Source: Clostridium sp. CAG:354_28_25
GTDB lineage: Bacteria; Bacillota; Clostridia; TANB77; CAG-508
Reading direction: 5' to 3'
Assembly (NCBI GenBank): GCA_001915925.1
Contig: MNRL01000014.1
Coordinates: 186,001-250,000 of the forward strand
DNA: 64,000 nucleotides
How positions within the stretch are numbered: the stretch's first letter is position 1; each line of letters begins with the position of its first letter. The position numbers were made by a program, and so were the translations under genes. Of this stretch, positions 9,219 through 18,465 are shown piece by piece. The notes under the pieces are model-generated. The model made no database searches. It was given only the letters and a program-made list of their open reading frames with translations, and was not told where the DNA came from.

Positions 9219-9809
9219 ATGGAATTTATTTTAGCTTCTTCTTCTCCTAGAAGAAAACAATTATTATCAACAATAATAAGTAATTTTGATATTATTCCAA
9301 GTGATATTGATGAAAATAAATTGAAAAAGCTTGAACCTAATCCTCAAAAATTAGCAGAAAAATTATCATATGAAAAAGCTTATTCAATTTTTATAGATAA
9401 ATATAAAGAAAATAATGAATATACTGTAATTGGTTCTGATACATTAGTTTCTTTTGGTAATATTATTTTAGGCAAACCAAAAGATAGAGATGATGCTATT
9501 CGTATTTTAAAACTATTACAAGGAAACTCGCATGATATCTATACAGGTACAACTGTAATTATAAAAAAAGAACACTCAATAATTTTTGAAACAAGAGTTA
9601 ATAAATCAACCGTTTATTTTAAAAATATGTCTTATTACGATATTTGCTCTTATGTTGATACAAAAGAACCTATGGATAAAGCTGGAGCATATGCTGTGCA
9701 AGGTATAGGAAAAGTTTATTTAAAAGGCTATGATGGCGATTATAATTCGATTGTAGGTTTAGATACACATATGATTAAATCAATTTTTGAAAAATACAAT
9801 TTAATATAA
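9219..9809 (+). CDS. maf: Maf-like nucleotide pyrophosphatase
   Basis: 196-residue house-cleaning enzyme that hydrolyses non-canonical or selected nucleoside triphosphates to monophosphates. It is also linked to septum inhibition in Bacillus. The N-terminal signature LASSSPRRKQLL, the SDTLVSF acidic motif, ILGKPKDRDDA and DKAGAYAVQG all match the family. AGGAGG precedes the ATG. It is followed after 12 bases by mutS2 and shares its promoter. Confidence 0.93.
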   Translation: MEFILASSSPRRKQLLSTIISNFDIIPSDIDENKLKKLEPNPQKLAEKLSYEKAYSIFIDKYKENNEYTVIGSDTLVSFGNIILGKPKDRDDAIRILKLLQGNSHDIYTGTTVIIKKEHSIIFETRVNKSTVYFKNMSYYDICSYVDTKEPMDKAGAYAVQGIGKVYLKGYDGDYNSIVGLDTHMIKSIFEKYNLI

Positions 9810-9821
9810 AGGAGTTTTCAT

Positions 9822-12191
9822 ATGTTTAGCAAATATTTAGAAAAATTAGAATTTAACAAAGTTACAGAAAATTTAGCAACTTTTTCTAAAACGTTTATTG
9901 GAAAAAAATACTGTACTAATTTATATCCTTTTAATGATAAAAATAAAGTTATAAAAGCTTTAAATGAAACAAATGAAGCTGTTATTTTTAAATATAAAAA
10001 AGGCAATATTCCTATTTATGAATTATCAGAAGAAATCGAAATTTGTTTAAAAACATTAAAAAGTAATAAGATATTATCAATTGCAAATGTACTAAATATC
10101 GGAAAATTTTTAAGATTAGCAAAAGATTTAAAGGATTACTTTTTTTCTGATGAACTTATCGACTTAAATGAATTTAATAGCTTATATAATTATTTTGATA
10201 ATTTATACACTAATAAAAATCTTGAAGATAGCATTTTTTCTGCAATTATTGATGATTATACTGTTGATGATAGAGCATCCACTAATTTATTTAATATTAG
10301 AACAACTAAGAGAAAAATTGAACAAGAAATAAAAAACAAATTAAATCACTATATATCTTCTTCAAGTTATTCTAAATATCTTCAGGAACCTGTTATAACT
10401 ATAAAAAATGATAGGTATGTTATACCTGTAAAAGAAGAATACAGAAATAATATAAAAGGATTTATTCATGATATGTCAAATAGTGGTTCCACTGTTTTTA
10501 TAGAACCTGTTTCTATTTTTGAATTAAATAGTAAAATTGCCAATTTAACTGTAGAAGAAAACTTAGAGATAGAAAAAATTTTAGCCAAATTTACAAACTC
10601 GCTTTTTGAAATTTTAGAGCAATTAGAAAATAACCTTAGAATTATAGGATTACTTGATTTTATTTTTGCTAAAGCAAATTATTCTATATATTTAGATGCT
10701 ACAAGACCTATTTTGAATGATGATAAGCAAATAAATTTGATAAAAGCTAGACATCCTTTAATAAATAAGGAGGCTGTAGTTCCAATTAATATAAATTTAG
10801 GAATTAATTTTAATACACTTGTAATTACTGGTCCTAATACTGGTGGTAAAACTGTAACCTTAAAAACAGTTGGTTTAATAACATTAATGGCTATGTCTGG
10901 ATTAAATATTCCAGCTAATGAAAATAGTAGTGTTTTTGTATTTGATAATGTTTTTGCGGATATTGGTGATGAACAAAGCATTCAAGAATCTTTAAGTACT
11001 TTTTCTTCACATATGCTAAATATTATAGAAATACTAAAAAATTCTACAGCAGATAGTTTAGTTTTAGTTGATGAACTTGGTTCTGGAACTGATCCAATTG
11101 AAGGAAGTAGCTTAGCAATCAGTATACTAGAAGCTCTATATAATAGAGGAATATTAACACTTGCTACAACACATTATCCAGAAATAAAAAACTATGCTTT
11201 AACACACGCTGGTTTTGAAAATGCAAGCCAAGAATTTGATATAGACACACTTTCCCCTACTTATAAACTTTTAATCGGTGTGCCTGGTAAAAGTAATGCC
11301 TTCGCTATCAGTAAAAAACTTGGTCTTTCTGATGATATATTACAAAGAGCTAATGAGTTCTTAGATACTGATACTATTCATGTTGAAGATTTATTAAAAA
11401 ACATTTATGATAATAAACAAAAAATTGAAAACGAGAAAAATGAAATTGAACAAAGATTGGCTAAAATTTCACAATTACAAGAAGATTTAGAAAAAGATTA
11501 TTCTAATGTTCAAAACAAACAAAACGAAATTATCAATAAAGCTAAGTTGGAAGCTCGTGAAATATTATATTCAGCAAAAGATGAAGCAACTAATATAATA
11601 CGTCAAATGAGAAAAATCGAAAACACTTCTAATTCTTTAAAAGATTTAGATAATTATAGAAATAAATTAACAGATTCTATAAAAAAGGTTTCTTCTAATA
11701 AAATAAGCAACTCATCTTCTAGTAACTTAAATGTAAACCAACTAAAAGTTGGAATGGATATATATATAAATAAATTTATGAATAATGGTACTTTACTATC
11801 ATTACCAAACAAAAATAATGAAGTACAAGTACAATGTGGTAATATGAAATCATTTGTTCCTGTTACAGATATTTCTATTGCAAATAAAAAGCAGAGTACA
11901 AATAAAACACCTTCCAAAGCTTTCTCTGGTATGTCAAAATCAAAAAATATATCTCCAGAAATTAATGTAATAGGACAAACAGTTGATGAAGCAATTTTCG
12001 TTATTGATAAATATTTGGATGATTGCAGTTTAGCAAAATTAAAAACTGTTAGAATTGTACATGGAAAAGGTACTGGTAAATTACGTACTGGTATTCATGC
12101 TTTTTTAAAAAAACATCCTCATGTTAAATCATTTAGACTTGGTACTTTCGGAGAAGGTGAAATGGGTGTTACAATTGTAGAATTAAAATAG
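9822..12191 (+). CDS. mutS2: Endonuclease MutS2 (ribosome collision and recombination factor)
   Basis: 789 residues, full length for MutS2. It has the MutS core and clamp without a mismatch-recognition domain, a Walker A motif GPNTGGKTVT near residue 337, Walker B within VLVDELGSGTDP near 420, and a long coiled coil near 530-620. The C-terminal Smr nuclease domain spans about 710-789, with the motif VHGKGTGKLR. MutS2 was first described as a suppressor of recombination and later as a factor that splits collided ribosomes. The ribosome site AAGGAG is 7 bases before the ATG. Confidence 0.95.
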   Translation: MFSKYLEKLEFNKVTENLATFSKTFIGKKYCTNLYPFNDKNKVIKALNETNEAVIFKYKKGNIPIYELSEEIEICLKTLKSNKILSIANVLNIGKFLRLAKDLKDYFFSDELIDLNEFNSLYNYFDNLYTNKNLEDSIFSAIIDDYTVDDRASTNLFNIRTTKRKIEQEIKNKLNHYISSSSYSKYLQEPVITIKNDRYVIPVKEEYRNNIKGFIHDMSNSGSTVFIEPVSIFELNSKIANLTVEENLEIEKILAKFTNSLFEILEQLENNLRIIGLLDFIFAKANYSIYLDATRPILNDDKQINLIKARHPLINKEAVVPININLGINFNTLVITGPNTGGKTVTLKTVGLITLMAMSGLNIPANENSSVFVFDNVFADIGDEQSIQESLSTFSSHMLNIIEILKNSTADSLVLVDELGSGTDPIEGSSLAISILEALYNRGILTLATTHYPEIKNYALTHAGFENASQEFDIDTLSPTYKLLIGVPGKSNAFAISKKLGLSDDILQRANEFLDTDTIHVEDLLKNIYDNKQKIENEKNEIEQRLAKISQLQEDLEKDYSNVQNKQNEIINKAKLEAREILYSAKDEATNIIRQMRKIENTSNSLKDLDNYRNKLTDSIKKVSSNKISNSSSSNLNVNQLKVGMDIYINKFMNNGTLLSLPNKNNEVQVQCGNMKSFVPVTDISIANKKQSTNKTPSKAFSGMSKSKNISPEINVIGQTVDEAIFVIDKYLDDCSLAKLKTVRIVHGKGTGKLRTGIHAFLKKHPHVKSFRLGTFGEGEMGVTIVELK

Positions 12192-12203
12192 TATCATTAT
12201 GCC

Positions 12204-12239
12204 AAAGAAGTGGATAAATTTAATTTAGTCCACTTCTTT
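12204..12239. terminator. Bidirectional terminator between mutS2 and recN
   Basis: A long inverted repeat with AAAGAAGTGGA and TCCACTTCTTT arms lies between the convergent mutS2 and recN stop codons. A T-run follows on the plus strand. Confidence 0.8.
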
Positions 12240-12261
12240 TTACATATATTAGTCCATTTAT

Positions 12262-13881
12262 TTAAACTGCTGCTCTTAATTCCATTGCATGTTTTAATGA
12301 TATCTCTGATACAATTCCACTTGCAATTCTTGCTATTTCTTCTATAACTTCTTGTTCATTTAAATTTTTTATTCTTGTTTTAGTATTATCTCCCTCTACT
12401 TCTTTATAAATATAATAATTAGAATCTCCTTTCGCTGCAATACTAGCTAAATGTGTAACTATTATAACTTGATGATTTTTTGAAATTGTTTTTAATTTTT
12501 CTCCAACTGCATTTCCTGCTTTTCCACTAATACCTGTATCTATTTCATCAAATATTAAAATAGGCACTTCATCCACATCTGATAACACTGTTTTTATAGC
12601 TAACATTATTCTAGACATCTCACCACCAGACGCAGTTTTTATTAACGGTTTAAAATCTTCTCCTTTATTAGTTGTTATCAAAAATTCTATTTCATCAGTT
12701 CCATCTTTATTAAAATTTGTATTCTCTATGTTTACCTTAAATTTTGCATTAGGCATTTCTAAATCTGCAAGTTCACTATTTATTTTAGTTTCTAATTCTA
12801 TTCCATACTTTTGTCTTGTTTCGTGTAATTCTATAGCTCTTTTTTCTATTTCTACTGTTACCTTTGTTAACTCAGTTTTTAACTCCTTATTCTTCTCTTC
12901 TAAATTTTCTATTTTATCTATTTCTTCTTCTACTTCATTTTTATAATTTAATATTTCTTCTATTGTATTTCCATATTTTCTTTTTAAGTCGTTTATCTCA
13001 TCTATTCTATTTTCTATCTCATCTCTTTCTTTTTCTTCGAAAGATGTATCTGAATTATAATGATTTAAATCTATCGCAATTTCTTGTAAATCATAATAAT
13101 TGCTTTTTAATGAACTTAGTGTTTTTTGGTATTTTATATTTATATCTTCTATTTTCTCTAATTTTTTAATTGCTATACTTATTGAATTTAATGCATTTTC
13201 GTTTATTTGCATATCTGCCTCATTTAATGATTTAGATATTTTCTCAGCATTTATTATAAGATTTCTTTGTTCTTCTAATTCTTCATCTTCATTTATTTTT
13301 AAACTTGCATTTTTTATTTCGTTTACTTGGTAATTAAGCAAATCTAACTTACGTTGTTTTTCTTTTTCATCTCCATAGTTTTCTTTTAGTTTTCTATTAA
13401 TATCTACATATTTATTATATAACTCAGTATACTCATTTTTCTTACTTAAGAATTCTTTTCCTAAAAACTTGTCTAAATATTTTATGTGATTTTCTTTATT
13501 TAATAAATTTTGATTATCGTTTTGCCCATGTATATTTATGATATTATTCATAAATTCTTTTAATTCATTTACAGTTACTAAACGACCATTTATTTTACAA
13601 GTGTTTCTGCCATTTTCAAATATTTCCCTGGAAATTATGATATTTCCATCTACTGCCTTTGGATGATTTGGCAAATATATACTAACTTCTACAAATGAAT
13701 GATTCTCACCTTTTCTAATCATTTCTTTTGAAAACCTTCCACCTGCTACTATTCCTAATGCTCCTATAATTAAAGTTTTTCCTGCTCCTGTTTCGCCAGT
13801 TAATATATTAAATCCTTTTGAAAAATCTATCATGATCTCATCGATTATTCCTATGTTTTTTATATGCAATGTAGATATCAT
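12262..13881 (-). CDS. recN: DNA repair protein RecN
   Basis: SMC-like ATPase (539 residues) that acts early in double-strand break repair by gathering DNA ends. Walker A is LTGETGAGKTLIIGAL near residues 27-42, the ABC signature TASGGEMSRIM is near 419-429, and Walker B is PILIFDEIDTG near 443-453. Between these lies a long Glu/Lys-rich coiled coil. The ATG follows AGAGGTG. It sits 12 bases after tlyA, and recN-tlyA is a common clostridial pair. Confidence 0.95.
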   Translation of the reverse strand: MISTLHIKNIGIIDEIMIDFSKGFNILTGETGAGKTLIIGALGIVAGGRFSKEMIRKGENHSFVEVSIYLPNHPKAVDGNIIISREIFENGRNTCKINGRLVTVNELKEFMNNIINIHGQNDNQNLLNKENHIKYLDKFLGKEFLSKKNEYTELYNKYVDINRKLKENYGDEKEKQRKLDLLNYQVNEIKNASLKINEDEELEEQRNLIINAEKISKSLNEADMQINENALNSISIAIKKLEKIEDINIKYQKTLSSLKSNYYDLQEIAIDLNHYNSDTSFEEKERDEIENRIDEINDLKRKYGNTIEEILNYKNEVEEEIDKIENLEEKNKELKTELTKVTVEIEKRAIELHETRQKYGIELETKINSELADLEMPNAKFKVNIENTNFNKDGTDEIEFLITTNKGEDFKPLIKTASGGEMSRIMLAIKTVLSDVDEVPILIFDEIDTGISGKAGNAVGEKLKTISKNHQVIIVTHLASIAAKGDSNYYIYKEVEGDNTKTRIKNLNEQEVIEEIARIASGIVSEISLKHAMELRAAV

Positions 13882-13893
13882 ATGTACACCTCT

Positions 13894-14709
13894 TTATTTT
13901 AATTTTTTAAATGCCTCTGTAGTAATTTCTAATGCATTATTTTTCATTTTATATAAATCTAATAAATTGTTTTCATTTTTTTCAACATATAATAAATATT
14001 CTATATTACCTGCTGGACCTTTAATTGGAGAATATGTTACATCTATAATTCTAAAACCAAGTTTATTTGCAAACATTACTATATTTTGAATTACTTTTTG
14101 ATGTATTTTTATATTTTTTACAACTCCATTCTTATTTAAATGTTGGCTTCCAGCCTCAAATTGTGGCTTTATTAATACAACTGCTTTTCCTTTTATTTTT
14201 AGTAATTTATATATCTTTGGCAATACATGTATTTCCGAAATAAAAGACACATCTGAACTAATAAAATCCAACTTTTCTATGCTATTTGTATCTAATTCCT
14301 TAATATTTGTTCCTTCTAAATTTACTACTTTTTCGTTATTTAATAATTGTTCTGCTAGTTGTGAATGACCAACATCTATTGCATAAACTTTTTGTGCACC
14401 ATTTTGTAGCATACAATCTGTAAACCCTCCTGTTGATGCTCCTATATCTGCACATATTTTGTCTTTTAATGAAATTTCAAATAAACTAATGGCCTTTTCT
14501 AATTTTAGTCCACCTCTACTTACATATTTTAGTGTTTGACCTTTTATTTCTATATTATCTTGATAATTTATTATTTTACTTGTTTTAGTAATTTGTTTTC
14601 CGTTTACATATACATTTCCTTGTTCTATTTCATATTTAGCTTTTTGTCTTGTTTGAAAATAGTGTTTTTTTACTAAAACAACATCTATTCTATCTTTTTC
14701 TTCTAACAT
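13894..14709 (-). CDS. tlyA: TlyA-family rRNA 2'-O-methyltransferase
   Basis: 271 residues. The N-terminal S4 RNA-binding domain covers about residues 5-65 (RIDVVLVKKHYFQTRQKAK). The C-terminal FtsJ-type methyltransferase domain has the cofactor-binding motif ADIGASTGGFTD near 90-101. TlyA proteins methylate ribose positions in 16S and/or 23S rRNA; some were annotated as hemolysins. AAAGG lies upstream of the ATG. It precedes recN in the same operon. Confidence 0.92.
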   Translation of the reverse strand: MLEEKDRIDVVLVKKHYFQTRQKAKYEIEQGNVYVNGKQITKTSKIINYQDNIEIKGQTLKYVSRGGLKLEKAISLFEISLKDKICADIGASTGGFTDCMLQNGAQKVYAIDVGHSQLAEQLLNNEKVVNLEGTNIKELDTNSIEKLDFISSDVSFISEIHVLPKIYKLLKIKGKAVVLIKPQFEAGSQHLNKNGVVKNIKIHQKVIQNIVMFANKLGFRIIDVTYSPIKGPAGNIEYLLYVEKNENNLLDLYKMKNNALEITTEAFKKLK

Positions 14710-14799
14710 CTTTTTGCCTTTCTTTAAAACTTTTGTTCGCTTATTATTATATATGATTTTATTTTTTTGTCAATAGATTTTTGCGAAATTTTGTTCCTA

Positions 14800-14828
14800 T
14801 TGACTATATTTTATTTTTATGATATAAA
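14800..14828 (+). promoter_or_regulatory. Sigma-A promoter of tRNA-Glu
   Basis: TTGACT at 14800-14805 and TATAAA at 14823-14828 are spaced by exactly 17 bases. The tRNA begins 18 bases downstream. Confidence 0.8.
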
Positions 14829-14845
14829 TAATAAAGTTTGTTTAT

Positions 14846-14920
14846 GGCCCGTTGGTCAAGCGGTTAAGACGCAGCCCTCTCAAGGCTGAATCATGGGTTC
14901 GATTCCCGTACGGGTCACCA
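14846..14920 (+). tRNA. tRNA-Glu (anticodon CTC)
   Basis: A 75-base cloverleaf with an encoded CCA end. The acceptor stem GGCCCGT pairs with ACGGGTC (one G-U), the anticodon arm is CAGCC-CTCTCAA-GGCTG, and the T-loop is TTCGATT. The anticodon CTC reads GAG. It has its own promoter and terminator. Confidence 0.95.
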
Positions 14921-14935
14921 AATCGTATTTTATTT

Positions 14936-14979
14936 AGAGTACCAAGTAATTAAGTAGTTTTATTTGGTACTCTTTTTTT
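14936..14979 (+). terminator. Terminator of tRNA-Glu
   Basis: AGAGTACCAA and TTGGTACTCT form a 10-base-pair stem followed by a run of T, 16 bases after the tRNA. Confidence 0.85.
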
Positions 14980-15115
14980 GTAATTAATACTCTTTTAACA
15001 CATTTTTTGTTGCATTACTTATAGAATGTCAAATTTTGCTTTATGTTAATTTATATGTTATAATATATTTAGATCTTATCAACTGTTGAATTAATTGAAA
15101 GGAGGCACATATAAT

Positions 15116-15328
15116 ATGTGGTTCTTCATACTACTTCTTTTTGTTGGAGCCATTTTTAAATTTGGGGATCCTTTTTTTTACTTTTGTCTATTTATGATCC
15201 TCTTATTTTTTACAAATTGGCTTCTCAACAAATTGTTTCAGCCAGAAGGTATGGGTGATCGTGAACGAGCAGTGTTTGCTATTATTAAGGCAATCGTGTT
15301 CATTCTCCTGTGGTTCTGGTTTTGGTAG
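15116..15328 (+). CDS. Small aromatic-rich membrane protein, unknown
   Basis: 70 residues with two or three hydrophobic segments (about 1-14, 16-34 and 52-70), joined by a short polar loop QPEGMGDRERA, and ending LLWFWFW. AAAGGAGG stands before the ATG of MWFFI. Reading from the upstream TTG would place the start inside that ribosome site. Codon choice (CTC, CTG, TTC, GGT, CGA) is richer in G and C than in the neighbours. A strong hairpin overlaps the stop codon. I do not recognise the family. Confidence 0.65.
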   Translation: MWFFILLLFVGAIFKFGDPFFYFCLFMILLFFTNWLLNKLFQPEGMGDRERAVFAIIKAIVFILLWFWFW

Positions 15329-15370
15329 GAAATCCCCTATGGTGCTTGTCACCTTGGGGATTTTCCTCAT
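15328..15370 (+). terminator. Terminator hairpin after small membrane gene
   Basis: GGAAATCCCC and GGGGATTTTCC arms surround a loop that can itself pair (GGTG and CACC). It starts at the stop codon of the 70-residue gene. Confidence 0.7.
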
Positions 15371-15445
15371 TTATAAATATTTTTGGAATAATTTTCTATA
15401 TTTTGGATATATTAATAGTACAAGTTTTTTAAGGAGATGATTTGT

Positions 15446-15628
15446 ATGAAAGCTTCCAAAATACATGAAATTTTACGAAATAAACAAAAAGTAGATATCT
15501 TTTATAATGAAAGACCTGTGTGGATACAAGAAGTAAACAATGATATCGCCAAGATAGGATTTATCGATAATTTTGAAGAAAAAAATGTCCATATAGAAGA
15601 TTTATATGAAAAAAATTTATATAATTAA
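15446..15628 (+). CDS. sspH: Small acid-soluble spore protein, H-type
   Basis: 60 residues, beginning MKASKIHEILRNKQ, then VDIFYNERPVWIQEV and ending HIEDLYEKNLYN. The order of segments (short helix, hydrophobic strand ending in PVWI, acidic end) matches the SspH/Tlp-like minor SASP family of about 59 residues, which is made in the forespore. AAGGAG lies 9 bases before the chosen ATG; the upstream start would overlap it. Its presence suggests that the organism forms spores. Confidence 0.8.
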   Translation: MKASKIHEILRNKQKVDIFYNERPVWIQEVNNDIAKIGFIDNFEEKNVHIEDLYEKNLYN

Positions 15629-15670
15629 TCCATTTCAAAATTTATAACTAAATTTACTAAAAACAAAAAC

Positions 15671-15698
15671 CCGTATTAATAAAATATATTAATACGGG
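15671..15698. terminator. Bidirectional terminator between sspH and TPM gene
   Basis: CCCGTATTAAT and ATTAATACGGG form an 11-base-pair stem between two convergent genes. Confidence 0.75.
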
Positions 15699-15711
15699 CT
15701 TATATATAATC

Positions 15712-15738
15712 GGGATTTAAGGAACGTCCCCAAATCCC
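15712..15738. repeat. REP-like palindrome, copy A
   Basis: Seven-base arms GGGATTT and AAATCCC flank the core AAGGAACGTCCCC. It lies just beyond the true end of the TPM gene. A degraded second unit may follow at about 15741-15775. Confidence 0.75.
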
Positions 15739-15783
15739 CCAGGACAATCGCCAAATTTCCCAAGAATGTCCCTACATTTGTTT

Positions 15784-16552
15784 TTAAAAACTTCTTGATG
15801 AGCCTCCTCCACCGGAAGCGCCTCCTCCGCCAAAGGAACCACCGCCACCAAATGAGCCTCCGCCCACCAAAATGGCCACCACCAAAACCTCCTATAAAGA
15901 AGATTCCACGTCTACTAAAAAATATTACTACTAATATAAATATTACCATCATAATTATATGTGGTGCTACCTTGCTAGCTACATTTGTTCTTGCATTTGT
16001 TGTTCCTACTACATTTCCTTCTTCTGCACCTTCAATTGTAATGCCATACTCATTTTCTACTTCTTTTAATACAGCATTAAATCCATTTCTTATTCCATTA
16101 TTAAAATTATTTTCTTTAAGGTATGGAATTATATATTCATCTTGAATTCTACCAGTTTTTCCATCTGTTAAAGTTCCTTCAAGACCATATCCTACTTCTA
16201 TTCTAAATTGCCTTTCTTCATATGCGCACAGTAAAAGAACTCCATTATTCTTTTCTTTGTCTCCAATTCCATATTCTCTAAATAATTCTGTAGCATATTC
16301 TTCTAAAGATTGTCCTTCTAGATTTTGAACCGTAACAACTACTATTTGTGCACCAGTTTGTTCTTCTAATGTTTTATTCATATTGATTATATAGTCTTCT
16401 GTTTCATCAGACAATAAATTTGCTGAATCATTAACATAAAAGTCACTTGTTTGTGAGACAATAGCGTATGAGCTATTAGTAACTAACACTATAGAAAAAA
16501 TGGCTAAAATTAATATATATTTAATTTTTTTATTGTACAGTATTGAAGTCAA
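15784..16552 (-). CDS. TPM-domain membrane protein (YgcG-like) with one-base frameshift
   Basis: The TPM domain (about residues 25-150 from the start used here: DFYVNDSANLLSDET, GAQIVVVTV, EVGYGLEG) follows a signal peptide and is followed by one membrane helix. The family normally ends in a Gly/Ser-rich tail. Here frame 0 turns into an Arg/Trp-rich tail and runs on to a stop at 15689. Removing one G from the GGG run (plus-strand CCC, 15863-15865) restores repeated GGGGS-type residues ending SSRSF and a stop at 15784-15786. The likely start is TTG at 16552: AGGAGG lies 9 bases upstream, and it gives a clean signal peptide. The gene overlaps lemA by 23 bases. LemA and TPM proteins are often paired. 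Confidence 0.75.
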
Positions 16553-17105
16553 CAGTTGGTACCTCCTCGCTTCCTTCTGATGCTTGGAAGTATTCTTTTT
16601 CTCCATATCCGAACATTCCAGATACTATATTTGTAGGAAATCTTTTTATTTTTGTATTATATTCTTTTACAGCATCATTATAATCTTTTCTTGCTGTTGC
16701 TATACGATTTTCTGTGCCAGCCAATTCATCTGATAAATTAATAAAATTTTGTGATGATTTTAAATCTGGATAATTTTCTACAACTACTAGTAAATTACTT
16801 AATGCAGTGCTCAATTCTTGGTCAGCATTGGCTTTTTCCCCTACAGAATTTGCTCCTGCTAATTTTGCTCTTGCATCTGTTACTGAATCTATAACAGCTT
16901 GTTCTTGGTTTGTGTACCCTTTTACTGTATTTACTAAATTTGGTATTAAATCTGCTCTTCTTTGTAACATAGTATCAATTGTAGCAAATTTATTATCAAC
17001 TTCTTCTGATAAGCTAACTACCCCATTATAGTTAGAAACTAAACCAGCAATTATTGCTACTAATATAACAACAACTACTATAATTACTATTGTTGATTTT
17101 TTCAT
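16530..17105 (-). CDS. lemA: LemA family protein
   Basis: 191 residues. An N-terminal membrane helix (about 4-24) is followed by the LemA four-helix domain, with the family segments YNGVVSLSEEVDNKFATIDTM, QRRADLIPNLVNTVKGY and ENYPDLKSSQNFINL. The end of the helical domain carries DYNDAVKEYN and the FP pair of the family. Function is unknown; LemA proteins are envelope-associated. The sequence AAGGGGGACTTGGT precedes the ATG. The TPM gene overlaps its 3' end. Confidence 0.92.
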   Translation of the reverse strand: MKKSTIVIIVVVVILVAIIAGLVSNYNGVVSLSEEVDNKFATIDTMLQRRADLIPNLVNTVKGYTNQEQAVIDSVTDARAKLAGANSVGEKANADQELSTALSNLLVVVENYPDLKSSQNFINLSDELAGTENRIATARKDYNDAVKEYNTKIKRFPTNIVSGMFGYGEKEYFQASEGSEEVPTVDFNTVQ

Positions 17106-17138
17106 ACCAAGTCCCCCTTGTTCTTTAATATTTAATAT

Positions 17139-17174
17139 AACCGCTACTTAAGTTTTTATTCTTATGTAGCGGTT
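17139..17174. terminator. Hairpin between M23 gene and lemA
   Basis: AACCGCTAC and GTAGCGGTT form a 9-base-pair stem; the T-run is clearer on the plus strand. It separates the M23/ftsEX genes from lemA. Confidence 0.6.
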
Positions 17175-17197
17175 TTTATGTTTAAATTTAATTAAAA

Positions 17198-17224
17198 GGG
17201 ATTTAAGGACCGTCCCCAAATCCC
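17198..17224. repeat. REP-like palindrome, copy B
   Basis: Arms GGGATTT and AAATCCC flank the core AAGGACCGTCCCC. It differs from copy A by one base and lies 14 bases from the M23 stop codon. Confidence 0.8.
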
Positions 17225-17238
17225 TAAGCCCCATCTAA

Positions 17239-18441
17239 CTATGGCAAATAGTCTAGTGGATTAACTCTATTGCTATATCCTCCTGGTGATTTTCTTACCT
17301 CAAAATGTAAATGAGGTCCTGTTGAATTTCCTGTATTACCTGAATACATTATTAGTTGTCCTCGTTTTACTTCTTGTCCTACGCTTGCGACTAATGATGA
17401 ACCATGTGCATATAATGTATATAATCCATTATAGTGTTTAATTTTTATGTAATATCCATAACTATCTGAACCACCCCAAGTAGATGTAACTACAATTCCA
17501 TCTGCTGCTGCATAAACTGGTGTTCCTACTGATACACCAAAGTCTACAGCACCATGGTATTTTCCACTAGAATAATACATTGTAGCTGTAATGTTTCCAC
17601 TCTTAACTGGTCTTATAAATCCTTGTGAACTTACAGAACCTCCTGTACTAGAAGAACTTGAACCTGAGGAATTCCCTTGTTCTGCTTTCTTCTTAGCTTC
17701 TTCGTATTTTTTTTGTAAAGCTGCTTCTTGAGCTTTTTCCTTTGCATCAAGCTCTTTCATTTTCTTCTCGTATTCTTCTACATCACTTTCTAAGTCATGG
17801 GATTGCTCTGTTAATTTATCAACTTTTGTTTGTTCTTGATTTTTTGCTTTGTTTAACTCTGTTTGTATACCCTCTAATTCGGTTTTCTTTGTCTCTATTT
17901 CACTTAAGCTAGCATTTACTTTTTCTTGCGTCTCAGCTATCTCTTTCTTGTCATTCTCTAAATTTTGAATTAATTCTTTATCTGCAGCTGTTAAAGTTTC
18001 TATCATATAATAACTAGATATAAATTCTGTTAAATCAGCAGAAGATAACAACATATCTAAATATGAAACCTCTCCAGATTCATATAATGTAACTAATCTT
18101 TCATCTAATAGACTTTGATTCTTTTCTCTTTCTGCTTCTAACTCGTCTAGTTTTTTCTGTAATTCGTTAACTTCGTTTGTTTTTGTTTCTATCTCACTTT
18201 TTAAAGAACTAATTTGTGATTCATATGAATCTATCTGACTAGATAAATCATTAACTTTGTTTTGTGATTCTTCTTTTTGACTATTTACTTCATTTAAATT
18301 ATCTTTCGTTTCCTGTATTTTTTGATTTAATTCATTTTTTTGGCTACTAATGCTCGATGCTGCATACGATATTGATACTGTATTTAATATTACTGTTGCA
18401 ATCACTAATATAGATACAACCTTTAAGTACATCTTTTTCAT
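17239..18441 (-). CDS. EnvC/CwlO-like peptidoglycan hydrolase with M23 domain (1)
   Basis: 400 residues. A signal peptide (about 1-27, ending SYAA) precedes a long coiled coil (about 30-260), then a Gly/Ser-rich linker (about 256-272), then a C-terminal M23 (LytM) zinc endopeptidase domain. The zinc ligands are visible in YHGAVDFG (H and D) and TGPHLHFEVR (HxH). The coiled coil plus M23 layout matches proteins activated by FtsEX, whose genes lie just upstream. It probably cuts peptide cross-bridges outside the membrane during division or elongation. It is a paralogue of the next gene. Confidence 0.88.
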   Translation of the reverse strand: MKKMYLKVVSILVIATVILNTVSISYAASSISSQKNELNQKIQETKDNLNEVNSQKEESQNKVNDLSSQIDSYESQISSLKSEIETKTNEVNELQKKLDELEAEREKNQSLLDERLVTLYESGEVSYLDMLLSSADLTEFISSYYMIETLTAADKELIQNLENDKKEIAETQEKVNASLSEIETKKTELEGIQTELNKAKNQEQTKVDKLTEQSHDLESDVEEYEKKMKELDAKEKAQEAALQKKYEEAKKKAEQGNSSGSSSSSTGGSVSSQGFIRPVKSGNITATMYYSSGKYHGAVDFGVSVGTPVYAAADGIVVTSTWGGSDSYGYYIKIKHYNGLYTLYAHGSSLVASVGQEVKRGQLIMYSGNTGNSTGPHLHFEVRKSPGGYSNRVNPLDYLP

Positions 18442-18465
18442 CTTTTATCCTCCGTTATTTTTAAG

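Noticed and set aside
15255..15440. Plus-strand 61-residue reading frame overlapping the small membrane gene
   Set aside because: It reads through the terminator hairpin and lacks a ribosome site; the frames at 15116 and 15446 both have one.
15689..15783. Arg/Trp-rich and following C-terminal extension of the TPM protein
   Set aside because: It arises from a single extra G and reads through a REP-like repeat; the shifted frame gives the canonical family tail.
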